Shown: piece by piece, positions 38,491-48,466 of the stretch | Numbering within the stretch: the first letter of the stretch is position 1 | Layout: each line of letters opens with the position of its first letter | From: Psychrobacillus vulpis | GTDB lineage: Bacteria; Bacillota; Bacilli; Bacillales_A; Planococcaceae | Length of the DNA stretch: 64,000 nucleotides | Assembly: GCF_006861825.1 (NCBI RefSeq) | Contig: NZ_VDGI01000003.1 | Coordinates: 195,989-259,988 of the forward strand | Reading direction: 5' to 3' | Notes under the pieces: model-generated | Seen by the model: the letters and a program-made list of their open reading frames with translations, nothing else | Databases searched by the model: none | Told to the model about the DNA's origin: nothing | Translations under genes and position numbers: made by a program

Positions 38491-40158
38491 TTGGTAAAAG
38501 TGAAAAATGAACTTATTCGAATCATCCCACTCGGTGGAGTTGGGGAGATCGGAAAAGCAATGTATGTAGTAGAAATTGATGAAGAGATATTCGTTGTAGA
38601 TAGTGGGCTGATGTTCCCAGAAAACGAAATGCTCGGTATTGATATAGTTATACCAGATATTACCTACTTAGAAGAAAATAAAAATCGTGTAAAAGGAATA
38701 TTTTTAACACACGGTCATGAAGATGCAATTGGATCTATTTCATACCTATTGCAAAAAGTACAAGCCCCTGTTTACGGATCAAAATTAACGATTGCCCTTG
38801 CAAAAACACATTTAAAAGCGCTACCTACAAAGCAGCCTGTTAAATATTTTGAAGTGACAAATAAAAGCCGAATGAATTTCCAAAGTACATATGTGACATT
38901 TTTCCACACAACACATAGTATTCCAGATTCACTAGGCATTGTATTTCACACTTCAGAAGGTCCAATCGTCCATACAGGAGAATTTAAATTCGACCAATCG
39001 GCAAAAGGTAAGTATCGTCCAGATATTTCAAAAATTGCGGCACTTGGAGAAGAAGGCGTATTTATTTTATTATCAGATTCAACTGAAGCAGAAAGACCAG
39101 GACATACAACGTCAGAAGCAGTTATTGAAAACCAATTATCAGAAACATTCCACGCTGCTCGAGGTCGTATTCTAGTGTCTTTATATGCTTCAAATTTTAT
39201 CCGTATTCAACAAGTATTTGATAAAGCATCAGAAACTGGCAAAAAGGTTGCAATTGCAGGGAAAAGCTTAGAAAATATCTTTGAAATTGGATTAGATTTA
39301 GGGTACTTCACAGTTGAAGAAGAGACGATTATTCCAATAAAAGAAATTTCAAAGTATGAAGACGAAGAAATTGTAATAATTGTCTCAGGTAATCAAGGAG
39401 AACCATTAGAAGCGCTAGAAAAAATGGTTCGCAAGCATCATAAAGATATTAAAATAAAAGATTCTGATACTGTTTTAATCACATTTACACCTTCGCCAGG
39501 TATGGAAGTTAGTATGTATCAAACGATGAATCAAATTGCTAAGGCGGGAGCGAAAGTATTAACTGCAAGTAAAAACGTCCATGTATCTGGGCATGGTAGT
39601 CAAGAAGATTTAAAGATGATGCTTAACTTGACGAAACCTAAGTATTTTATCCCTATCCAAGGTGAATACCGTATGCTAATAGCTCACTCTAAATTGGCAC
39701 AAGATATTGGAATGACAAAATCGGAAATCTTTATTGCGGATAAAGGAGATATTGTCGAATATAAAAGTGGCAAGATGAGAATGAGTGGAAGAGTACAAGC
39801 AGGAAATGTTCTGATTGATGGAATCGGGGTAGGTGATGTAGGTAATATCGTACTGCGAGATCGTAAACTTCTATCACAAGATGGTATTTTTATCGTAGTA
39901 GTCACATTAAATCGTGCGCAAAAGAAAATTGCATCGGGTCCAGAAATTCTATCTCGAGGCTTTGTCTATGTAAGAGAGTCAGAAGAACTTATGGATGAAT
40001 CAGCAAAACTTGTAAGAACAATTGTTGAAAAATATGTGAATAAAGAAACGTTTGAATGGACAAACATTAAACAAGAAATCCGCGATACGCTAAATTCATA
40101 TTTATTCCAACAAACAAAACGACGTCCAATGATCATCCCGATTATTATGGAATATTAA
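38491..40158 (+). CDS. rnjB: Ribonuclease J2
   Basis: 555 aa from the TTG at 38491, set by TAGGAGG at 38477-38483; an ATG at 38458 lacks a site. Metallo-beta-lactamase/beta-CASP ribonuclease, partner of RNase J1. The metal motif reads THGHEDAIG rather than HxHxDH, losing the second metal His as in J2 paralogues, which have weak catalytic activity. beta-CASP part: LLSDSTEAERPGHTTSE, HVSGHGSQEDLKMMLNLTKPKYFIPIQGEYRM. Position between dapA and spoIIIE equals B. subtilis rnjB. Confidence 0.94.
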   Translation: MVKVKNELIRIIPLGGVGEIGKAMYVVEIDEEIFVVDSGLMFPENEMLGIDIVIPDITYLEENKNRVKGIFLTHGHEDAIGSISYLLQKVQAPVYGSKLTIALAKTHLKALPTKQPVKYFEVTNKSRMNFQSTYVTFFHTTHSIPDSLGIVFHTSEGPIVHTGEFKFDQSAKGKYRPDISKIAALGEEGVFILLSDSTEAERPGHTTSEAVIENQLSETFHAARGRILVSLYASNFIRIQQVFDKASETGKKVAIAGKSLENIFEIGLDLGYFTVEEETIIPIKEISKYEDEEIVIIVSGNQGEPLEALEKMVRKHHKDIKIKDSDTVLITFTPSPGMEVSMYQTMNQIAKAGAKVLTASKNVHVSGHGSQEDLKMMLNLTKPKYFIPIQGEYRMLIAHSKLAQDIGMTKSEIFIADKGDIVEYKSGKMRMSGRVQAGNVLIDGIGVGDVGNIVLRDRKLLSQDGIFIVVVTLNRAQKKIASGPEILSRGFVYVRESEELMDESAKLVRTIVEKYVNKETFEWTNIKQEIRDTLNSYLFQQTKRRPMIIPIIMEY

Positions 40159-40168
40159 TATGAGTTTG

Positions 40169-40206
40169 AGGATTTCCTTGCCGCTAGCGGAAGGAAATCC
40201 TTTTTA
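40169..40206 (+). terminator. Intrinsic terminator after rnjB
   Basis: GGATTTCCTT pairs perfectly with AAGGAAATCC, with an inner CCGC/GCGG extension, followed by TTTTTATCTTT. Confidence 0.92.
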
Positions 40207-40231
40207 TCTTTAAGGAAAGTAGGTGGTTATT

Positions 40232-42514
40232 TTGGCTAGAAAGAAAAAAAGACCAACAAAAAAACAAAGTAATCAAACAATGCATCCTCTAATGTATGAA
40301 ATTATAGGATTACTCGTTATTGGCGTTGCCATCATTTCTTTCTTTGAATATGGCTTAGTTGGCAGGGGGTTTGCTTACGTTGGTTATTTCCTATTTGGTA
40401 ACTGGCATATTGCAGTCCCATTTATTTTAATAGTTTTTGCACTAATCATCATGATAAAGCAGACTGTACCTTCTTGGAATCATCGATTGCTATTAGGCTG
40501 TGCATCTATATTATGTAGTCTTTTATTATTTAGTCATTTGGCACTTTTTCAACAATTATTTGATGGTAAAGCTTTGGTTTCCAATTCCGTCCTTAGAGAA
40601 AGCTACCGAGTTATAGTCGAGAGTGGTGGAATTGTTGATAGGAGTAGTTCCCTAGGAGGCGGAATGATTGGTGCAGTTCTGTTTGCGACATTCCATGTTT
40701 TGTTTGATTCTGCTGGGGCAAAAGTTGCTGGTTGGTTATTACTCTTAATAGGTCTTATATTATTAACGGGAAAAGCACTTGTGCCATACTTAATAGAGGT
40801 GTCTCCGAGAGTAAAAGAACTGATTATGAATAGAAAGAAAAAAAAGAAGCAAGTTGTTTCTGAAAGAAAAGCTAGAAGAACGAAGAAAGAAGCACTACAG
40901 GAAGAGGCTGTCACAATACATGAAGTACGACCAGTAGTAATGGAGGAAGAAGTGGAACAGGTAACTGCTCCAATTATATCCGCTTTTACAGAACGCATTT
41001 CCAAAAGAGAAGAACCGGTCGAATCGAACGAACCTAATGAGCCTATGGAAATTAATATGGATTCAGAAGTTGTAGAAAATATAGATTATCAACTGCCTGC
41101 TATCTCTCTTTTAAATGCTCCCGCACATAGCGATCAGAGTGGCGAATTGAATGCTATTCAAGCAAATGCGAAAAAACTAGAACAGACTTTTTTAAGCTTT
41201 GGAGTAAAAGCAAAAGTAACTCAAGTACATCTAGGTCCTGCTGTTACAAAATATGAAGTACTACCAGATGTAGGGGTTAAAGTAAGCCGTATTGTTAGTC
41301 TTCATGATGACTTAGCGTTAGCATTAGCTGCTCGAGATATTCGAATTGAAGCTCCAATTCCTGGTAAATCAGCAGTTGGAATTGAAGTTCCTAACAAGGA
41401 AGTTGCTATTGTTAGTTTAAGCGAAGTGCTAGAGTCTAAAGAGAATAATAAACCAAACTTAAAACTACTCATCGGTTTTGGACGAGATGTAACTGGTCAA
41501 GCAGTGTTAGCAGAGCTAAACAAAATGCCTCACTTACTTGTAGCTGGTTCTACTGGTAGTGGGAAAAGTGTTTGTATAAATGGGATTATTATTAGTATTA
41601 TGATGAGAGCAAAGCCTCATGAAGTAAAAATGATGATGATTGACCCTAAAATGGTTGAGTTAAACGTATATAATGGGATTCCGCATTTACTTGCTCCGGT
41701 TGTAACGGATCCTAGAAAAGCATCACAAGCACTGAAAAAAATCGTATCTGAAATGGAACGTAGATACGACTTATTTTCGCATACTGGTACACGGAATATG
41801 GAAGGTTATAACGAGCATATTGATAAATGGAATGAAGAAAATGAAGAAAAACATCCAAAGTTACCGTATATCGTTGTCATTGTTGATGAGTTAGCGGACT
41901 TAATGATGGTTGCTTCAAACGATGTAGAAGATTCTATTACTCGTATAGCACAAATGGCTCGAGCAGCTGGTATCCATTTAATCATTGCAACACAAAGGCC
42001 AAGTGTAGATGTAATCACAGGTATTATTAAAGCAAACATTCCTTCAAGGATTGCATTCGCTGTTTCTTCTGCAATTGATTCACGAACGATACTAGATATG
42101 GGTGGTGCAGAGAAGCTATTAGGAAGAGGAGATATGTTATTCCTACCTGCAGGAAGTTCAAAACCCGTTCGTGTTCAAGGTGCTTACTTATCTGATGCAG
42201 AAGTAGAGCGAGTAGTTGATTTTGTTATTGAGCAACAAAAAGCAAGTTATCAAGAAGAGATGATTCCAGATGAAGCAGAAGCGACAGAAGAACAAATGGA
42301 TCGAGACGAACTATATGATGATGCTGTGCAATTAGTAACAGAAATGCAAACTGCATCCGTATCTCTACTACAGCGTCGTTTCAGAATTGGGTATTCTAGA
42401 GCAGCCCGGATTATAGATCAACTGGAGTTGAGTGGAGTAGTTGGGCCTTATGAAGGAAGTAAACCGCGTCAAGTACTTGCTCCAAAACACCCATTAGATA
42501 ATGATTTAATGTGA
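40232..42514 (+). CDS. spoIIIE: DNA translocase SpoIIIE/FtsK
   Basis: 760 aa from the TTG at 40232 (AGGTGG just before), giving the [12 protein letters not shown] basic N-terminus of the family. Four membrane segments lie between about 25 and 190, then an acidic linker, then the motor. Walker [19 protein letters not shown] (about 435), Walker B in [16 protein letters not shown], and a C-terminal gamma winged helix [32 protein letters not shown] that reads orienting DNA sequences. Pumps the chromosome into the forespore and clears trapped DNA at septa. Confidence 0.96.
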   Translation: MARKKKRPTKKQSNQTMHPLMYEIIGLLVIGVAIISFFEYGLVGRGFAYVGYFLFGNWHIAVPFILIVFALIIMIKQTVPSWNHRLLLGCASILCSLLLFSHLALFQQLFDGKALVSNSVLRESYRVIVESGGIVDRSSSLGGGMIGAVLFATFHVLFDSAGAKVAGWLLLLIGLILLTGKALVPYLIEVSPRVKELIMNRKKKKKQVVSERKARRTKKEALQEEAVTIHEVRPVVMEEEVEQVTAPIISAFTERISKREEPVESNEPNEPMEINMDSEVVENIDYQLPAISLLNAPAHSDQSGELNAIQANAKKLEQTFLSFGVKAKVTQVHLGPAVTKYEVLPDVGVKVSRIVSLHDDLALALAARDIRIEAPIPGKSAVGIEVPNKEVAIVSLSEVLESKENNKPNLKLLIGFGRDVTGQAVLAELNKMPHLLVAGSTGSGKSVCINGIIISIMMRAKPHEVKMMMIDPKMVELNVYNGIPHLLAPVVTDPRKASQALKKIVSEMERRYDLFSHTGTRNMEGYNEHIDKWNEENEEKHPKLPYIVVIVDELADLMMVASNDVEDSITRIAQMARAAGIHLIIATQRPSVDVITGIIKANIPSRIAFAVSSAIDSRTILDMGGAEKLLGRGDMLFLPAGSSKPVRVQGAYLSDAEVERVVDFVIEQQKASYQEEMIPDEAEATEEQMDRDELYDDAVQLVTEMQTASVSLLQRRFRIGYSRAARIIDQLELSGVVGPYEGSKPRQVLAPKHPLDNDLM

Positions 42515-42599
42515 CAATAAGATTACAGCAACATAAAATTTTCATTAAATCTTTTTTTGAATTATGAATAAAACTATTTATTTCAATGATTAAAAATGG

Positions 42600-42645
42600 T
42601 ATAGTATGACTGATTAGTAGGAAAGTTTTACATCAGAGGTCTGAT
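42600..42645 (+). promoter_or_regulatory. Promoter and operator-like palindrome before the GntR gene
   Basis: TATAGT at 42600-42605 (weak -35 TTTATT 17 bp upstream) is followed by the perfect palindrome ATCAGA-GG-TCTGAT at 42632-42645, 25 bp before the start codon. GntR proteins bind such short palindromes, so autoregulation is likely. Confidence 0.5.
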
Positions 42646-42669
42646 CTCTTCAAAATGGTGGTGTTTTCG

Positions 42670-43398
42670 TTGACAATAAAATTAGACCATCGTCATTTAT
42701 ATCTTCAAGTAATTGATCGTCTTAAACAAGACATTGAAAATGGCGTATTCAAAGAGAAGGAAAAACTTCCTTCTGAATTTGAATTGGCTAAATCACTTGG
42801 AGTAAGTCGTGCAACTTTAAGAGAAGCTCTTCGATTACTGGAAGAGGAGAATGTTATCATTAGAAGGCATGGTGTAGGCACATTTGTGAATTCTAAACCT
42901 GTTTTCACTTCAGGAATTGAGCAACTTACAAGTGTTTCATCTATGATCCGAAGTGCTGGAATGGAGCCTGGTACAATTTACTTGAGTTCTATGCAATCGC
43001 TTCCTTCTGAAGATGATATAAAACGCTTTCAATGTAGTGAAGAGCAATCTATCATTTCTATGGAACGTGTTCGGACTGCAAATGGGGAACCAGTTGTGTA
43101 TTGTATCGATAAAGTTCCAGAAAACTACTTACCAAATGATTTTCTCGTTAGAGAAGAAGGTTCAATTTTTACTGCCTTAGAGGAATCTGGAAATATTCGT
43201 GTATCTCATGCAGTAGCATTTATTGATCCTGTAGGATATCATGAGGTTGCCTCACCAACATTAAATTGTGAGCCAGAAACTTCATTGCTTGTATTAAAAC
43301 AACTTCACTACGATGAAAATGATCGAGTAGTTTTATACTCGAAAAATTATTTTCGAGCAGATAAGTTTAGCTTTCATGTTGTTCGGAAAAGGGTGTAA
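42670..43398 (+). CDS. nupR: GntR/HutC-family regulator (NupR/YmfC-like)
   Basis: 242 aa from the TTG at 42670 with GGTGGTG six bases before it. N-terminal GntR winged helix: [65 protein letters not shown]-terminal UTRA-type ligand domain. In B. subtilis ymfC lies at this place after spoIIIE and I recall it as the repressor of the guanosine transporter operon nupNOPQ. Here that transporter is directly downstream (48 bp), which supports the symbol. Confidence 0.8.
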   Translation: MTIKLDHRHLYLQVIDRLKQDIENGVFKEKEKLPSEFELAKSLGVSRATLREALRLLEEENVIIRRHGVGTFVNSKPVFTSGIEQLTSVSSMIRSAGMEPGTIYLSSMQSLPSEDDIKRFQCSEEQSIISMERVRTANGEPVVYCIDKVPENYLPNDFLVREEGSIFTALEESGNIRVSHAVAFIDPVGYHEVASPTLNCEPETSLLVLKQLHYDENDRVVLYSKNYFRADKFSFHVVRKRV

Positions 43399-43445
43399 AA
43401 TGATTTAAATTCCTGCTAATAAGAAAATTAATGGAGGTTTTCAAT

Positions 43446-44513
43446 TTGTCAAAACGTAAATTTGGACTAGGACTGTCACTTGTACTTGCTGCCGGTACTA
43501 TCCTTGGAGCTTGTGGAACAAAAGAAGAAGGAACAACTTCAAAAGGTTCAGAAGGTTCTTCTGAAGCAAAAGATTTCTCTCTTGCAATGGTAACGGATGT
43601 TGGAGGGGTAGATGACAAATCATTCAACCAATTAGCTTGGGAAGGTATTGAAGCATTTGGTAAAGAGAACGGCTTGGCAAAAGGTGACGGTGGTTATGAT
43701 TACCTTCAATCTGCGTCAGACGCTGATTATATCACAAACTTAAACAGCTTAGTACGTCGTGACTTCGATGTAGTTTATGGAATCGGTTTCCTAATGGAAA
43801 AACCAATTGGTACAATTGCTGACCAACAACCAGATGCACAACTTGCAATTGTCGATGGGATTGTAGATAAACCAAATGTTGCTTCTGTAATGTTTAAAGA
43901 GCAAGAAGGTTCATTCCTTGCTGGTGTTGCTGCTGCTTTAATGTCAGAATCTAAACAAATCGGTTTTGTTGGTGGGATGGAAATTCCAGTAATTGAACGC
44001 TTTGAAGCTGGGTTCTTAGAAGGAGTTAAAGCTGTAGATCCAAGCATTAAAGTTGATGTACAGTATACTGGTAAATTTGATGATGCAGCACTTGGTAAAA
44101 CAACTGCTAACCGTATGTACTCTTCTGGAGTGGATATTATTTTCCACGCTGCTGGTGGTACTGGTAATGGTGTATTTGCGGAAGCGAAAGAACGTAAAAC
44201 AAAAGATGCTAATGCTAACGTTTGGGTAATCGGAGTTGACTCTGACCAATATGAAGAAGGTGCTGTTGGTGATACTAACATCACACTTACTTCAATGCAA
44301 AAACGTGTTGACATCGCAGTTCAAACAATTGCGAAAGAGGCAATGGCTGGAAACTTCCCTGGTGGGAAAACAGTTACTTATGGTTTAGCAGAAAAAGGTG
44401 TACAGCTTGCAGATTCTCGTGGTGCAATTCCACAAGACGTTTTAGATCAAATTGAAGAATACTCTAAAAAAATCGCTGCTGGCGAAATTACTGTTCCTGA
44501 AACAGTAGAATAA
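43446..44513 (+). CDS. nupN: BMP-family nucleoside-binding lipoprotein
   Basis: 355 aa from the TTG at 43446 (ATGGAGG eight bases before). Signal peptide [20 protein letters not shown] with a lipobox cysteine at about residue 22, so it is membrane-anchored outside the cell. BMP/Med domain: [27 protein letters not shown]-type start and [17 protein letters not shown]. Substrate-binding part of the following ABC importer; purine nucleosides are the likely ligands. Codon use is strongly biased, fitting high expression. A hairpin after it may lower expression of the later genes. Confidence 0.9.
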   Translation: MSKRKFGLGLSLVLAAGTILGACGTKEEGTTSKGSEGSSEAKDFSLAMVTDVGGVDDKSFNQLAWEGIEAFGKENGLAKGDGGYDYLQSASDADYITNLNSLVRRDFDVVYGIGFLMEKPIGTIADQQPDAQLAIVDGIVDKPNVASVMFKEQEGSFLAGVAAALMSESKQIGFVGGMEIPVIERFEAGFLEGVKAVDPSIKVDVQYTGKFDDAALGKTTANRMYSSGVDIIFHAAGGTGNGVFAEAKERKTKDANANVWVIGVDSDQYEEGAVGDTNITLTSMQKRVDIAVQTIAKEAMAGNFPGGKTVTYGLAEKGVQLADSRGAIPQDVLDQIEEYSKKIAAGEITVPETVE

Positions 44514-44530
44514 TTTACTTTATCTAACAT

Positions 44531-44560
44531 CATAAAGGCCGATGCTTTTCGGTCTTTATG
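44531..44560 (+). terminator. Hairpin after the BMP lipoprotein gene (attenuator or mRNA stabiliser)
   Basis: CATAAAGGCCGA pairs with TCGGTCTTTATG (one G-U), a 12-bp stem, but the following ATATTTTAATT is a poor T-tract. Such a hairpin would favour high lipoprotein levels with partial read-through into the transporter genes. Confidence 0.65.
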
Positions 44561-44770
44561 ATATTTTAATTAGTAGAAGAAAGATTTTAAATATTTAAAG
44601 TCTTATTTTGGTAGAATGCAAAATCTAATTTTGCAGGTGGACATGTTCAGATTGTCTCGATAATGCTTGACAATAATGATGAATATAGCATTCTTTTAAC
44701 ATTCTGGTAGTTAAAAATTTAAAGTCTTTCCTGTATTAATTTTGTACTAGTATAGTAGGGAGTGAATTCA

Positions 44771-46321
44771 TTGGATTATGTAATAGAGATGCTGGGCATT
44801 CGGAAAGAGTTTGGATCGTTTGTAGCAAATGATAATATCACCCTTCAACTAAAAAAGGGAGAAATTCATGCGCTCTTAGGGGAAAATGGAGCTGGGAAGT
44901 CTACTCTAATGAATGTATTATTTGGCTTATATCAACCAGAAGCAGGGGAGATAAAAGTTAATGGGAAATCTGTAAAAATTACAGATCCTAATGTAGCGAA
45001 TGATCTAGGTATCGGAATGGTTCACCAGCATTTTATGCTTGTGGAAAAATTTACGGTAACTGAAAATATAATTTTAGGTAATGAGTTAACGAAGAGTGGA
45101 ATTATTAACATTAAAGATGCTGCTAAAAAAATCCAGTCTCTATCTGAAATGTATGGATTAGAAGTTGATCCTTACGCTAAAATTGAAGATATATCTGTAG
45201 GGATGCAACAGCGCGTTGAAATTTTAAAGACACTTTATCGTGGAGCAGAAATATTAATCTTTGATGAGCCAACTGCATCTCTTACTCCTCAAGAAATACA
45301 TGAACTAATTCAAATCATGAAGCGACTTATCCAAGAAGGAAAGTCTATTATTTTGATTACGCATAAATTACAAGAAATAATGGATGTATCTGACCGTGTT
45401 ACAGTTATTCGCAAAGGTGAAGGTATTGGAACTGTTATTACTAAAGAAACAAATCCAAATGAACTTGCTTCGTTAATGGTTGGTAGACAAGTAGATTTCA
45501 CTACAGTAAAAGATGAAGCAAATCCTACAGAAGAATCATTAGTGGTGAACAACTTAGTTGTCACAGATTATCGTGGGATTGAAAAAGTTAAAGGTCTAAA
45601 CTTAACTGTTCGTAAAGGCGAAATTGTTGGAATAGCAGGGATTGATGGAAACGGTCAATCAGAATTAATCGAATCTATTACAGGTCTTCGTAAAGTAAAA
45701 AGTGGTTCGATCAAGATAAATGGACAAGATGTTACAAATAAAAAGCCGCGTCAAATAACAGAAGCTGGTGTTGGGCATATTCCACAAGACCGTCATAAAC
45801 ACGGATTGGTTATGGATTTCTCAATTGGACATAATATTGCTTTGCAAACATATTATGCACCTCCAATTTCTAAAAACGGCATTATCGATTATGGTAAGGT
45901 TTCAGAACTAGCACAAAAAATTATTAAAGATTATGACGTTCGGACACAAGGTGAAGAAACGCTTGCTCGTTCTTTATCAGGTGGAAATCAGCAAAAGGCA
46001 ATTATTGGACGCGAAGTTATTCGAAATCCAGAGCTTTTAATCGCTGCTCTTCCAACTCGTGGTCTTGATGTTGGAGCTATTGAGTTTATTCACCAACGCC
46101 TTATTGAACAGCGTGATAAAGGGAAAGCTGTACTTTTACTTTCCTTTGAATTAGACGAAGTAATGAATGTTTCTGACCGTATTGCTGTTATTTATGATGG
46201 TCAAATTGTCGATACTTTACAGCCAAAAGATACTACCGAGCAAGAATTAGGGTTACTAATGGCAGGTCAACATAAAACAGGAAAAGATGTAAAACAGGGG
46301 GAACAACAGCATGTCGAATAG
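44771..46321 (+). CDS. nupO: Nucleoside ABC importer, duplicated ATP-binding protein
   Basis: 516 aa from the TTG at 44771, set by GTAGGGAG. Two fused ATPase domains: domain 1 Walker A LLGENGAGKSTLMNVLFG (about 38), signature ISVGMQQRVEILKTL, Walker B ILIFDEPTASLTPQE; domain 2 Walker A-like GIAGIDGNGQSELIESI (about 292), signature RSLSGGNQQKAIIGRE, and the degenerate LLIAALPTRGLDVG. This layout is that of sugar/nucleoside importers (NupO/MglA). Its stop overlaps the nupP start. Confidence 0.92.
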   Translation: MDYVIEMLGIRKEFGSFVANDNITLQLKKGEIHALLGENGAGKSTLMNVLFGLYQPEAGEIKVNGKSVKITDPNVANDLGIGMVHQHFMLVEKFTVTENIILGNELTKSGIINIKDAAKKIQSLSEMYGLEVDPYAKIEDISVGMQQRVEILKTLYRGAEILIFDEPTASLTPQEIHELIQIMKRLIQEGKSIILITHKLQEIMDVSDRVTVIRKGEGIGTVITKETNPNELASLMVGRQVDFTTVKDEANPTEESLVVNNLVVTDYRGIEKVKGLNLTVRKGEIVGIAGIDGNGQSELIESITGLRKVKSGSIKINGQDVTNKKPRQITEAGVGHIPQDRHKHGLVMDFSIGHNIALQTYYAPPISKNGIIDYGKVSELAQKIIKDYDVRTQGEETLARSLSGGNQQKAIIGREVIRNPELLIAALPTRGLDVGAIEFIHQRLIEQRDKGKAVLLLSFELDEVMNVSDRIAVIYDGQIVDTLQPKDTTEQELGLLMAGQHKTGKDVKQGEQQHVE

Positions 46322-47357
46322 ATTAGTTAATATACTTGTCCCTGTTATATCCGTTATTTTAGGTTTGCTCGTAGGGGCCATTGTCATGTTAGTAAGTGGA
46401 TATGATCCTGTAAAGGGCTACACTGCATTATGGAATGGTATTTTTGGAGATTCATATGCAATTGGTGAAACAATTCGCCAAATAACACCTTATCTGTTAT
46501 CAGGACTAGCGGTTGCATTCGCTTTCCGTACTGGATTATTTAATATCGGAGTGGAAGGACAACTTCTTGTCGGCTGGTTTGCAGCAGCATATGTTGGAGT
46601 AGCTTTTGATCTTCCGATGTATATTCATTTGCCATTTGCAATTATTGCTGCCGCTGTTGCAGGGGGATTATGGGCTTTAGTTCCAGGTCTTTTAAAAGCA
46701 AAATTACAAGTCCATGAAGTAATTGTAACAATCATGATGAACTATATTGCGCTTCATACAACCAACGTACTAATACGAGCGATGTCTGATGGCGGAGAAA
46801 ATACAGGAACTATTAAAGAAACCGCTTCCTTAAAATCTGTATTTTTTGAAAGCATAACGGATTATTCTAGATTACATTATGGTATTTTCATTGCACTTGC
46901 TATGGTATTAGTTATGTGGTTTATATTAGAAAAAACAACGATTGGTTTTGAATTGAAAGCAGTTGGATTCAATAAAAATGCTTCTGAATATGCAGGTATG
47001 AATGTAAATAAAAATATTATTCTCTCTATGGTTATCTCAGGGGCATTTGCAGGACTTGCTGGTGCGATGGAAGCACTTGGTACTTTTCAATACGCGAGTG
47101 TTAAAGGTGGCTTTACTGGAATTGGGTTTGATGGTATTGCGGTAGCGCTTTTAGGTGCGAACACACCTTTAGGAGTTGTTTTTGGTGCAACATTATTTGG
47201 TGCATTAAAATATGGAGCTTTAAATATGCCTAACGCAGCTGATATACCAGTTGAAATTGTTTCTATTGTAATAGCAATCATCATTTTCTTCGTAGCATGT
47301 GGTTACGTTATTCGCTACTTCCTTGAGAAAAAGAATAAGAAAAAGGAGGCGAAATAA
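46311..47357 (+). CDS. nupP: Nucleoside ABC importer permease 1
   Basis: 348 aa starting inside the nupO end (GCATGTCG). Eight to ten membrane segments. The BPD-2 permease signature is FRTGLFNIGVEGQLLVGWFAAAY (about 65-87) and FNKNASEYAGMNVNKNI, GIGFDGIAVALLGANTPLGV near the C-terminus. The basic C-terminal tail KKNKKKEAK overlaps the ribosome binding site of nupQ. Confidence 0.92.
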   Translation: MSNRLVNILVPVISVILGLLVGAIVMLVSGYDPVKGYTALWNGIFGDSYAIGETIRQITPYLLSGLAVAFAFRTGLFNIGVEGQLLVGWFAAAYVGVAFDLPMYIHLPFAIIAAAVAGGLWALVPGLLKAKLQVHEVIVTIMMNYIALHTTNVLIRAMSDGGENTGTIKETASLKSVFFESITDYSRLHYGIFIALAMVLVMWFILEKTTIGFELKAVGFNKNASEYAGMNVNKNIILSMVISGAFAGLAGAMEALGTFQYASVKGGFTGIGFDGIAVALLGANTPLGVVFGATLFGALKYGALNMPNAADIPVEIVSIVIAIIIFFVACGYVIRYFLEKKNKKKEAK

Positions 47358-47358
47358 T

Positions 47359-48318
47359 ATGAGCTTTTTAGAGGTTCTATATTTTATTGTCCCATCTGCT
47401 ATTTTCTATGCAGCTCCTTTAATTTTCACTGCTATTGGTGGAGTTTTCTCTGAACGTTCAGGAGTTATTAACATTGGACTTGAAGGTTTAATGGTTATGG
47501 GTGCTTTTATTGGGATCCTTTTCAACTTGTTCTTTGTGGATACATTTGGCGCAGCGACTCCATGGGTAGCATTACTAGCTGCAATGGTTGTATCAGGTAT
47601 TTTCTCATTAATGCATGCGGTAGCGGCAATTTCGTTCCGTGCGGATCAGACAATATCAGGGGTAGCAATCAATATGCTTGGGGTAGCAGTGGCTCTATTC
47701 TCTGTAAAAATGATTTATGGTAAAGGACAGACTGACTATATTCAAGAACGCTTTATTCGATTTGATATTCCGTTTTTAAGTGAAATTCCAGTATTAGGTC
47801 CAATGTTTTTTAAAAATGTATATTCAACATCGATTTTAGCAATCGGAGTAGCTTTATGTGCTTGGTTTATTATTTATAAAACACCTTTTGGCTTGCGTTT
47901 ACGTGCAGTTGGAGAACATCCAATGGCTGCTGACACGATGGGAGTTAATGTAACAAGAATGCGCTATATTGCAGTAATAGTATCTGGTGCATTAGCTGGT
48001 ATCGGTGGTGCAGTATATTCTCAATCGATTTCTGGAGAGTTTAGTCATACGACTATTAATGGACAAGGGTTCATGGCATTAGCTGCAATGATCTTTGGTA
48101 AATGGCATCCACTTGGGGCACTCGGAGCTGCCTTATTCTTTGGTTTTGCCCAAGCCTTAAGTATCGTAGGTGGTCAAATTCCATATATTGATCAAGTCCC
48201 AAGTTATTATTTGCATATTTTACCATATGTATTGACAATTTTGGCTGTTGCTGGATTTATTGGAAAAGCTCATGCACCAAAATCGATTGGTAAGCCTTAT
48301 ATTAAAGGGAAAAGATAA
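47359..48318 (+). CDS. nupQ: Nucleoside ABC importer permease 2
   Basis: 319 aa from the ATG at 47359 (AAAGGAGG upstream); the frame open from 47299 overlaps nupP. Signature SERSGVINIGLEGLMVMGAFIG (about 35-56) and LRAVGEHPMAADTMGVNVTRMRYIAV, parallel to nupP. Closes the nupR-nupNOPQ cluster and is followed by a terminator. Confidence 0.92.
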   Translation: MSFLEVLYFIVPSAIFYAAPLIFTAIGGVFSERSGVINIGLEGLMVMGAFIGILFNLFFVDTFGAATPWVALLAAMVVSGIFSLMHAVAAISFRADQTISGVAINMLGVAVALFSVKMIYGKGQTDYIQERFIRFDIPFLSEIPVLGPMFFKNVYSTSILAIGVALCAWFIIYKTPFGLRLRAVGEHPMAADTMGVNVTRMRYIAVIVSGALAGIGGAVYSQSISGEFSHTTINGQGFMALAAMIFGKWHPLGALGAALFFGFAQALSIVGGQIPYIDQVPSYYLHILPYVLTILAVAGFIGKAHAPKSIGKPYIKGKR

Positions 48319-48361
48319 TAAAAGTTGTACAGTTCGTTTTTTGTACTACTTACTTCAGAAG

Positions 48362-48391
48362 AGGGACCAAATTTGTTGGTCCCTTTTTGTT
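48362..48391 (+). terminator. Intrinsic terminator after nupQ
   Basis: AGGGACCAA pairs with TTGGTCCCT around ATTTG, followed by TTTTTG. Confidence 0.9.
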
Positions 48392-48420
48392 TGTATTGGA
48401 ATAACTTGAACATGTATAGT
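48391..48420 (+). promoter_or_regulatory. Sigma-A promoter candidate for ymfF
   Basis: TTGTAT at 48391-48396, 18-bp spacer, TATAGT at 48415-48420, 46 bp before the ymfF start. Confidence 0.5.
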
Positions 48421-48466
48421 GAATAGATGAATGAGTTAAACTAGAGAGAAAAAGGGGGATAATTAT

